Made by a program: the position numbers and the translations under genes | Notes under the pieces: model-generated | What the model was told of the DNA's origin: nothing | Seen by the model: only the letters and a program-made list of their open reading frames with translations | The model's database searches: none | NCBI RefSeq assembly: GCF_001563265.1 | Contig: NZ_CP005083.1 | Span: forward strand, 2,855,001 to 2,919,000 | Direction: 5' to 3' | DNA from: Sphingobium sp. TKS | GTDB taxonomy: Bacteria; Pseudomonadota; Alphaproteobacteria; Sphingomonadales; Sphingomonadaceae | DNA length: 64,000 nt | Shown here: positions 28,164 to 34,753 of the stretch, piece by piece | Numbering within the stretch: position 1 is the first letter of the stretch | Layout of the letters: the number at the start of each line of letters is the position of its first letter

Positions 28164-29983
28164 TGCAGGGACAGGTTGCGCAGGTCGCCGCTTCGCCGGT
28201 TTCCGCCACCGACATATTGCTCTCCGAAGGGGTGGTGCTGCTTGGCGCGGCGGTGCTGTTCGTCATGGTTTTCCGCCGCCTGGGACTGGGCGCCGTGCTC
28301 GGCTATCTGGTTGCCGGCGCACTGGTCGGGCCGCAGGGGCTGAGGCTGGTCGGCGGGGCGGAATCGAAGCTTGCCATTGCAGAGATCGGCATCGTTCTGC
28401 TGCTCTTCCTGGTCGGGCTGGAACTGCATCCGGCGCGCTTGTGGCGGCTGAAACGGGATATTTTCGCTCTGGGCACGGCGCAGGTGGTGCTGTGCGGATG
28501 CGCGCTGACGGCGATCATCTTCTACACCACGGGCTTCACCTGGGGGGCAGCGATCGCACTGGGGTTGCCGCTCGCGCTTTCCTCCACCGCGCAGGTTCTT
28601 CCCGGCCTCAAGAGCAGCGGCCGCATCAATTCGCCCTTTGGCGAGAAGGTGTTTTCGATCCTGCTGTTCCAGGATCTGTCGATCGTTCCGCTGATCACCA
28701 TCGTCGCGGCCCTGTCGCGCAATCCCGAAGATGTCGGCGGGCCGCCGGGATGGATGATGGCGGGCTATACGGTCGCGGCGATTGCCGGGCTGGTGCTGGC
28801 GGGCCGGTTCATCCTGCGCCCGCTGCTGCAACTGGTCGGGCGGCTGGGCGAGCGGGAGCTGTTCGTCACGGTCGGGCTGTTCACGGTGCTGGCGGCGGCG
28901 GCGTTGATGCATAGCCTGCACCTCTCGACCGCGCTGGGCGCCTTTATCGCAGGCGTGATGCTGGCCGATTCGCCCTATCGGCACGAGATAGAGGCGGATG
29001 TCGAACCCTTCCGCTCGATCCTGCTTGGCCTATTCTTCCTGGCGGTCGGCATGGTGCTCGACCTGCATGTGGTGGCGGCCAATCCCTTCTTCGTCATCGG
29101 CATGGCGGCGATATTGGTGCTGACCAAGGCGGGGCTGATCACCGGCCTCGCCCGGCTGTTCGGCATGGAGTGGAATCAGGCCATCGGCGCGGGGCTGCTG
29201 CTGAGCCAGGGCGGCGAATTCGGCTTCGTCCTGTTCGCGCAGGCGCAGAACGCCCTGCTGATCGCGCCCCAGGCGGCCAGCCTGTTCAGCGCCATCGTCA
29301 CCTTCTCCATGGCGACGACGCCCTTCCTGATGCTGTTCGCCCGCAGGCTGGAATTCGCCAAGCCCAAAGCTAGGCCGGACCTGCCCAAGCCCGAGGATGC
29401 GCCGCGCGGCACCGCCATCATCGTCGGCTATGGCCGTTTCGGGCAAACCGTTGCGCAAATGCTGATGGGCCATGGCTTCGGCGTGGTGCCGATCGACAAG
29501 AAGCCATCCCAGATCGAAGTGTCCAGCCGCTTCAACATGAACGTCTATTATGGCGACGGCACGCGGATCGACCTGCTGCGCCGATCGGGCGCGGAAGAGG
29601 CGCGGCTGATCGCCTTCTGCATCGACGATCCCTCGCTCGATGCGCGGGCGCTGGAACCGATTGCGGAGGCTTTCCCGCAGGCTGCGCTGGTGGTGCGCGC
29701 CTTTGACCGGCGGCAGTTGCTGGCTCTCAAGGACATGGATCTGGCAGGCATCGTGCGCGAAGTGTTCGAATCCGCGATTCTCATGGGCGTGCAGGCGATG
29801 CAGGCGCTGGGCGTGCCGCCCGAGGAGGTCGAGGAGGTCGAGCGCCAATATCGCCGGAATGATGAGCAGCGCATGGCGTTGCAGATCGAGCATGGCAATT
29901 TGCTGGCGGCCAAGGATTTGATGTACCGGCCCGGCAGGCGGATGCGTCTGCTGGCGCGCGGCGAAGGGGAGGAAGAAGCATGA
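28163..29983 (+). CDS. Monovalent cation:proton antiporter, KefB/KefC type (CPA2) with RCK domain
   Basis: A 606-residue inner-membrane protein: about 12-13 helices (to residue about 395) with the conserved FLVGLELHP motif, then a Rossmann RCK/TrkA-N domain beginning IIVGYGRFGQTVAQ (about residue 417). It exchanges K+ (or Na+) for H+. In KefB/KefC the RCK domain is gated by glutathione adducts, but the glutathione-binding residues cannot be confirmed here by eye. It overlaps the IscU-like gene by one base and the DUF423 gene by four. Confidence 0.88.
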   Translation: MQGQVAQVAASPVSATDILLSEGVVLLGAAVLFVMVFRRLGLGAVLGYLVAGALVGPQGLRLVGGAESKLAIAEIGIVLLLFLVGLELHPARLWRLKRDIFALGTAQVVLCGCALTAIIFYTTGFTWGAAIALGLPLALSSTAQVLPGLKSSGRINSPFGEKVFSILLFQDLSIVPLITIVAALSRNPEDVGGPPGWMMAGYTVAAIAGLVLAGRFILRPLLQLVGRLGERELFVTVGLFTVLAAAALMHSLHLSTALGAFIAGVMLADSPYRHEIEADVEPFRSILLGLFFLAVGMVLDLHVVAANPFFVIGMAAILVLTKAGLITGLARLFGMEWNQAIGAGLLLSQGGEFGFVLFAQAQNALLIAPQAASLFSAIVTFSMATTPFLMLFARRLEFAKPKARPDLPKPEDAPRGTAIIVGYGRFGQTVAQMLMGHGFGVVPIDKKPSQIEVSSRFNMNVYYGDGTRIDLLRRSGAEEARLIAFCIDDPSLDARALEPIAEAFPQAALVVRAFDRRQLLALKDMDLAGIVREVFESAILMGVQAMQALGVPPEEVEEVERQYRRNDEQRMALQIEHGNLLAAKDLMYRPGRRMRLLARGEGEEEA

Positions 29984-30306
29984 TTGCGGTTCTGGCGGCG
30001 CTATCGGCGGCTTTGGCGATTGCGGCGGGAGCCTTTGGCGCGCATGGCGCGGCCAGCCCGCAGGCCGCGGAATGGCTGCGCACTGGCGGCCTCTATCAGC
30101 TCATCCATGCCGTGGCCGCACTCGCCATCATGGGGGTGGCGCGGGGTCCGGCGGCGCTGCAATTGGGCGGAGCGGCGATTTTCGCTTTCACCCTCTATGC
30201 CATGGCGTTCGGAGCGCCCAAATGGCTGGGCGCGGTGACGCCGATCGGCGGAACCCTGATGATCGCCGGGTGGATATGGGCGGCCTGGATATATTGGCGC
30301 GGATGA
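29980..30306 (+). CDS. DUF423 small membrane protein
   Basis: A 108-residue, four-helix membrane protein of the DUF423 (YgdD-like) family, with the typical AAGAFGAHG motif after the first helix and YQLIHAVA in the second. Its function is unknown. The start overlaps the antiporter stop by four bases, so the two are co-translated. Confidence 0.85.
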   Translation: MIAVLAALSAALAIAAGAFGAHGAASPQAAEWLRTGGLYQLIHAVAALAIMGVARGPAALQLGGAAIFAFTLYAMAFGAPKWLGAVTPIGGTLMIAGWIWAAWIYWRG

Positions 30307-30365
30307 TGGCGCGCCTCCAACGCCCACCACTTGCCCCCATCCCCGCCCACGCTTAGATTGAACTT

Positions 30366-30836
30366 ATGGCCGATCACCACCAACACGACCATCATGAACC
30401 GGCAGGCGCCAGTCTGGCCGATGCCGCACGCGCCACGCTGGAGGCGAGCCAGGAACAATGGACGCCGATGCGCGCTGCCATTTTCGACGCTCTGGCAGCG
30501 GAGGAGACCCCGGCCTCAGCCTATGACATAGCCGATACCGTGTCCAAGGTGCGCGGAAAGCGCGTGGCGCCCAACAGCGTTTACCGCATCCTCGACCTGT
30601 TCGTGAGCAACAATATCGCGATGCGGGTGGAAAGCGCCAATGCCTATATCGCCAATGTGCATCCGGGCTGTCATCACGACTGCATCTTCCTGGTGTGCAA
30701 GAACTGCAAGCAGGCCACGCATGTCGACGACGACAAGGTGACGGACAAGGTCCGCGCCGTCGCCAGGGCGGAGGGGTTTCAGCCGGAACGCCCGGTCATC
30801 GAGATATTGGGCACCTGCGCCAAGTGCGCGGCGTGA
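30366..30836 (+). CDS. Fur-family metalloregulator (Zur-like)
   Basis: A 156-residue Fur-family repressor: a winged helix-turn-helix (about 30-95) and a dimerisation domain. Two CxxC pairs, C111/C114 (CKNC) and C151/C154 (CAKC), form the structural zinc site, and H103/H104 with nearby residues could form the sensory site. A histidine-rich leader (residues 4-10) may also bind metal. A zinc sensor is likely from the overall pattern, but no zinc-uptake genes are adjacent. Confidence 0.85.
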   Translation: MADHHQHDHHEPAGASLADAARATLEASQEQWTPMRAAIFDALAAEETPASAYDIADTVSKVRGKRVAPNSVYRILDLFVSNNIAMRVESANAYIANVHPGCHHDCIFLVCKNCKQATHVDDDKVTDKVRAVARAEGFQPERPVIEILGTCAKCAA

Positions 30837-30885
30837 TGGAGACATTGCGCTTCGGCCCGGAACGGCCTAGCGCGGTCAGGAGTCT

Positions 30886-32820
30886 ATGTCTTTCATGAAC
30901 GATCGCCCCTCCACCCCGCTGCTCGACCAGGTCGCCTGGCCTGCGGAGCTGCGTAAGCTGCAACCCGATCAGCTTCGGCAACTGGCCGATGAGCTGCGGC
31001 AGGAAGTGATTTCCGCCGTGGGCGTGACGGGCGGTCATCTGGGATCCGGGCTGGGCGTGGTGGAGCTGACCGCCGCCATTCATTATGTGTTCGACACGCC
31101 GAACGACAAGCTGGTGTGGGACGTGGGGCATCAATGCTATCCGCACAAGATCCTGACCGGGCGGCGCGACCGTATCCGCACCTTGCGTCAAGGCGGCGGG
31201 CTCAGCGGTTTCACCAAGCGGGCCGAGAGCGACTATGATCCCTTCGGCGCGGCGCATAGCTCGACATCGATCAGCGCGGCCTTGGGCTTTGCCGTGGCGA
31301 ACAAGATGCAGGGCAAAGCCGGCAAGGCCATCGCGGTCATCGGTGACGGCTCCATGTCGGCGGGCATGGCCTATGAGGCGATGAACAATGCGCGGGAAGC
31401 GGGCAACCGGCTGATCGTCATATTGAACGACAATGACATGTCGATCGCTCCGCCGGTCGGCGGGCTGTCGGCCTATCTGGCGCGGCTGGTGTCGAGCCGG
31501 GAGTTCCTTGGCCTGCGCGACCTTGCCAAGCGGCTGGCGCGCAGACTGCCCCGCCCGCTCCATAATGCGGCGCGCAAGACCGACGAGTTCGCGCGCGGCA
31601 TGGCGATGGGTGGGACATTGTTCGAGGAATTGGGCTTCTATTATGTCGGCCCGATCGACGGGCATAATCTGGACCAGTTGATCCCGGTGCTGGAAAATGT
31701 GCGCGATGCGGCGGAAGGGCCATGCCTCGTCCATGTCGTGACGCAGAAGGGCAAGGGCTATGCCCCGGCCGAGGCGGCGGCGGACAAATATCATGGTGTG
31801 CAGAAGTTCGACATCATCACCGGCGCGCAGGCCAAGGCGCCTCCGGGACCGCCCAGCTATACCGGCGTCTTCGCCAAGGCGCTGATCGCGGAGGCTGAGC
31901 GCGATCCCGCCGTGTGCGCGATCACCGCCGCCATGCCTTCGGGCACGGGACTGGACAAATTCGCCGCCGCCTTTCCCGACCGGACTTTCGACGTCGGCAT
32001 TGCGGAGCAACATGCCGTGACATTCGCGGCGGGCCTCGCCGCGCAGGGAATGCGGCCCTTCTGCGCGATCTATTCGACCTTCCTGCAGCGGGCCTATGAT
32101 CAGGTCGTGCATGACGTGGCGATCCAAAATCTGCCGGTGCGCTTCGCCATCGACCGGGCGGGTCTGGTGGGCGCGGACGGTTCGACCCATGCGGGCAGCT
32201 TCGACGTGACCTACCTCGCCAGCCTGCCCAATTTCGTTGTCATGGCAGCCGCCGACGAAGCGGAACTGGTCCATATGGTCCATACCTGCGCCGTGCATGA
32301 CGACGGGCCCATTGCAGTGCGCTATCCGCGCGGCAATGGCACGGGGATCGCCCTGCCCGAAACACCGGAAAGGCTGGAGATCGGCAAGGGCCGGATCGTG
32401 CGGGAGGGGCGCCAGGTCGCGATTCTGTCACTTGGCACCCGGCTAGAGGAAGCGATGAAGGCGGCAGAAGCGCTGGAAGCCAGGGGTCTGTCCACCACCG
32501 TGGCCGATCTTCGCTTTGCCAAGCCGTTGGATGAAGCCCTGATTCGCAAGCTGCTGACGACCCATGAAGTCGCGGTCACGATCGAGGAAGGCTCGATCGG
32601 CGGCCTTGGCGCGCATGTGCTGACATTGGCGAGCGACCAGGGACTGATCGACAATGGCCTGAAGCTGCGGACCATGCGCTTGCCCGACATCTTCCAGGAT
32701 CAGGACAAGCCCGAAAAGCAATATGCCGATGCGCGGTTGGATGCGGAAGCGATCGTGGACACGGTGCTGACGGCGCTACGCCACAACAGCGCGGGCATCG
32801 GGACAGAGGTGCGGGCCTGA
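30886..32820 (+). CDS. dxs: 1-deoxy-D-xylulose-5-phosphate synthase
   Basis: A 644-residue thiamine-diphosphate enzyme that makes DXP from pyruvate and glyceraldehyde 3-phosphate, the first step of the MEP isoprenoid pathway. The thiamine site [15 protein letters not shown]...NDND (about 148-185) and the pyrimidine-domain [15 protein letters not shown] are intact. The ATG at 30886 follows AGGAG by four bases. Sphingomonads need this flux for carotenoids, ubiquinone and hopanoids. An operator-like palindrome begins 3 bases past the stop but belongs to the next operon. Confidence 0.96.
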   Translation: MSFMNDRPSTPLLDQVAWPAELRKLQPDQLRQLADELRQEVISAVGVTGGHLGSGLGVVELTAAIHYVFDTPNDKLVWDVGHQCYPHKILTGRRDRIRTLRQGGGLSGFTKRAESDYDPFGAAHSSTSISAALGFAVANKMQGKAGKAIAVIGDGSMSAGMAYEAMNNAREAGNRLIVILNDNDMSIAPPVGGLSAYLARLVSSREFLGLRDLAKRLARRLPRPLHNAARKTDEFARGMAMGGTLFEELGFYYVGPIDGHNLDQLIPVLENVRDAAEGPCLVHVVTQKGKGYAPAEAAADKYHGVQKFDIITGAQAKAPPGPPSYTGVFAKALIAEAERDPAVCAITAAMPSGTGLDKFAAAFPDRTFDVGIAEQHAVTFAAGLAAQGMRPFCAIYSTFLQRAYDQVVHDVAIQNLPVRFAIDRAGLVGADGSTHAGSFDVTYLASLPNFVVMAAADEAELVHMVHTCAVHDDGPIAVRYPRGNGTGIALPETPERLEIGKGRIVREGRQVAILSLGTRLEEAMKAAEALEARGLSTTVADLRFAKPLDEALIRKLLTTHEVAVTIEEGSIGGLGAHVLTLASDQGLIDNGLKLRTMRLPDIFQDQDKPEKQYADARLDAEAIVDTVLTALRHNSAGIGTEVRA

Positions 32821-32822
32821 TT

Positions 32823-32840
32823 GGCAACCAAAAGGTTGCA
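32823..32840. promoter_or_regulatory. Operator-like inverted repeat 1 of the SRPBCC-arsR operon
   Basis: GCAACC-AAAA-GGTTGC (32824-32839), directly after the dxs stop. It shares its sequence with repeat 2, 41 bases downstream (about four helical turns). It overlaps the -35 region of the candidate promoter. Confidence 0.6.
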
Positions 32841-32863
32841 TGAATTCCAAACGCGTGCATATT
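32836..32863 (+). promoter_or_regulatory. Candidate housekeeping promoter between the two operators
   Basis: TTGCAT (32836-32841), a 16-base spacer, then CATATT (32858-32863) gives a moderate sigma-70-like pair. It lies between the two matching inverted repeats, an arrangement suited to repression by the ArsR protein encoded in the same operon. Confidence 0.4.
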
Positions 32864-32881
32864 GGCAACCAGGAGGTTGCC
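32864..32881. promoter_or_regulatory. Operator-like inverted repeat 2, overlapping the ribosome-binding site
   Basis: GGCAACC-AGGA-GGTTGCC, a perfect 7-bp inverted repeat. The AGGAGG at 32871-32876 is the ribosome-binding site of the gene starting at 32885. The palindrome could therefore bind a repressor as DNA, or fold in the mRNA and hide the site. Confidence 0.65.
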
Positions 32882-32884
32882 GAC

Positions 32885-33340
32885 ATGACCGATTCCATCA
32901 TCAAGACCATCGAGATTGCCGCCCCCATCGCGAAGGTTTGGGACGCGCTGATCGATCATGAGAAGTTCGGAGCCTGGTTCCGGGTCGCGCTGGATCAGCC
33001 TTTTGCCGTGGGTCAGGCTTCGACCGGGCATATGACCTATCCCGGCTATGAGGATTATCGCTGGGAAGCGCGGGTCTTGGCGATCGAGCCGATGACGCGC
33101 TTTGCCTATGAGTGGCCGGCGACCGGAGGCGACAAGGCGCTGATGGAGAGTGGCATGGCCGTGCCGGAATGGACGCTGGTGGAGTTCGTGCTGGAGCCGT
33201 TAGAGAATGGCACGCGGCTGACTGTGACCGAGAGCGGGTTCGACAAGGTGCCGGAGCCGCGGCGGAGCAATGTCATGCGGTCCAATGACGGCGGCTGGGC
33301 GGAGCAGGTGAAGAATATCCGCGACTATGTTGAGGGTTGA
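32885..33340 (+). CDS. SRPBCC (AHSA1-type) ligand-binding domain protein
   Basis: A 151-residue START-like protein (IKTIEIAAPIAKVWDALID...FGAWF), a helix-grip fold that encloses hydrophobic ligands. The ATG at 32885 lies 8 bases after AGGAGG. It overlaps the arsR-like gene by 14 bases. Pairs of ArsR-type regulators with SRPBCC proteins are frequent in bacteria, and their inducers are mostly unknown. Confidence 0.88.
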   Translation: MTDSIIKTIEIAAPIAKVWDALIDHEKFGAWFRVALDQPFAVGQASTGHMTYPGYEDYRWEARVLAIEPMTRFAYEWPATGGDKALMESGMAVPEWTLVEFVLEPLENGTRLTVTESGFDKVPEPRRSNVMRSNDGGWAEQVKNIRDYVEG

Positions 33341-33668
33341 GAAGACCCCTCCCCCCGATCCGGCGCGGCTGTTTGCGGCTTTGGGTGACGCGACGCGGCT
33401 GGGGCTGATCGGGAGGCTTTCCGATGGTGGAGAGCGGTCCATCGTTCAACTGGGCGATGGATTGCCGATCAGCCGTCAGGCGGTGGCCAAGCATCTGGAT
33501 GTGCTGCTGGGCGCGGGGCTGGTGCGGCGGACCAGGAGCGGGCGGGAGGTGCTGTTCACCTTGCAGCCGGAGGTCTTCGCGAAGGCCCGGAACTGGCTCG
33601 ACCAAGTGGGGAGCCAGTGGGACGGGACTTTGGGCCGGTTCAAGGATTTTATCGAGAACCAGCCCTAA
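33327..33668 (+). CDS. ArsR-family repressor
   Basis: A 113-residue winged-helix regulator (ARLFAALGDATRLGLIGRL, recognition helix about ISRQAVAKHLDVL). No cysteine is present at all, so it cannot use the cysteine-based metal sites of ArsR or SmtB and probably senses an organic ligand. It is translationally coupled to the SRPBCC gene. The two GCAACC-N4-GGTTGC repeats upstream are its likely operators. Confidence 0.88.
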   Translation: MLRVEKTPPPDPARLFAALGDATRLGLIGRLSDGGERSIVQLGDGLPISRQAVAKHLDVLLGAGLVRRTRSGREVLFTLQPEVFAKARNWLDQVGSQWDGTLGRFKDFIENQP

Positions 33669-33678
33669 GTTTCTGCTT

Positions 33679-34092
33679 TTACTGCTGCGGGGTGGAAGCG
33701 CGAGCGTCCTGGCCGTCACCTTCCGGGGCAGCGATGATGTCGCGAGTTGTGGCGCCCTTGTCCACGACTTCGGTCGCCGGATCGCCAGCCGAGGAGCGGA
33801 TGCCAGCGGCGGCATTGGCACGGCCGGCGGCGTTCAGCGTGGCGCTTTCGCCGGGGCTGCGGGCGGCGGGGCCGCCGAACATGGCTTCCATGGCGGCCTT
33901 GCTCGAATCGATGGACGCAGCCGCCGGGGTGCCCGGTGCGGGCGGGACCAGCGCGAAGTCGGGCGGGATCACCAGCGGAGCCTGACGCGCCACGGCGAAC
34001 TCGTCGGGGCGGGCACGGCCGAAGAGGCCGCCGCCGCCGCCGCAAGCGGACAGCATCGAAATCAGGCCAGCGGCGAGGATCAGTTTACGCAT
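33679..34092 (-). CDS. DUF3035-type lipoprotein
   Basis: A 137-residue exported protein with a lipobox at LSAC (C17), a glycine run, and a segment (PDEFAVARQAPLVIPPDFALVPP) typical of the DUF3035 family. The rest is low-complexity and rich in alanine. Its ATG overlaps the lspA stop by one base (TAATG), so a lipoprotein is coupled to the peptidase that matures lipoproteins. Its function is unknown. Confidence 0.82.
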   Translation of the reverse strand: MRKLILAAGLISMLSACGGGGGLFGRARPDEFAVARQAPLVIPPDFALVPPAPGTPAAASIDSSKAAMEAMFGGPAARSPGESATLNAAGRANAAAGIRSSAGDPATEVVDKGATTRDIIAAPEGDGQDARASTPQQ

Positions 34093-34607
34093 TAGTTCAA
34101 TGACTCCGTCTTTGCGCCCTTCTCGCGCAGCAGAAGCGCCCGCGCAAGCAGGATCAGCACGCCGAAAGTGATGGCCGCATCGGCCAGGTTGAAAATCAGG
34201 AAAGGCCGCCATTCGCCAAAATGCAGGTCGGCATAATCGACGACATAGCCAAGGCGCACGCGGTCGACGATATTGCCGATCGCGCCGCCAAGGACGAGGC
34301 CGAGCGCCGCAACATCCTGCCGCGCCTTTTCGCGCCACATCCACACGCCGACGAAGCCCGCGATCAGCATGGTCATGCCAACCAGAATCCAGCGCATCAT
34401 GTCGCTGTCGGCGTGGAAGAAACCCATGGAAACGCCGCGATTTTCCAGCCAGCGCAAGCGGAAGATCGGCAGGATTTCGATGCCGTCATCCATCCGGCTT
34501 TTCAGCGCCAGCGGATAGGTGACGGTATATTTGACGAGTTGGTCGAGCGCGAGCGTGACGATCGCGACGATCAAGCCAAGCGGGCGGTGGTTGACGGGAT
34601 TTGGCAT
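34092..34607 (-). CDS. lspA: Lipoprotein signal peptidase (signal peptidase II)
   Basis: A 171-residue, four-helix aspartyl protease that removes signal peptides from diacylated lipoproteins. The catalytic aspartates lie in GNIVDR and FNLADAAI. The ATG at 34607 gives the usual length. It follows ileS on the same strand, a widely conserved pairing, but here the two are separated by 146 bases that contain a family-A repeat. Confidence 0.94.
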   Translation of the reverse strand: MPNPVNHRPLGLIVAIVTLALDQLVKYTVTYPLALKSRMDDGIEILPIFRLRWLENRGVSMGFFHADSDMMRWILVGMTMLIAGFVGVWMWREKARQDVAALGLVLGGAIGNIVDRVRLGYVVDYADLHFGEWRPFLIFNLADAAITFGVLILLARALLLREKGAKTESLN

Positions 34608-34638
34608 CAATAAGTGCTCAACCTGAAATTCGAGCGCC

Positions 34639-34731
34639 CCGTGCTCCTGCGAAAGCACTCGAGTAAGACGAGTGGTTCGCGAGAGCCCAGTTCGGACCTC
34701 TAGACTGGGCTCCTGCCTTCGCAGGAGCACG
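34639..34731. repeat. Family-A palindromic repeat, diverged and enlarged copy
   Basis: The outer arms (GTGCTCCTGCGAA at 34641 and TTCGCAGGAGCAC ending at 34730) and part of the inner arm (AGCCCAG / CTGGGCT) match the other copies. The left side carries an extra small hairpin (CACTCG / CGAGTG, about 34656-34673). It sits between ileS and lspA, so it would lie inside the mRNA if the two genes are co-transcribed. Confidence 0.75.
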
Positions 34732-34753
34732 AAGCACTGGCAAGCGCTTCATA

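Noticed and set aside
30796-32298. 500-residue open frame antisense to dxs
   Set aside because: dxs is complete on the plus strand, and the antisense frame has no plausible start context.
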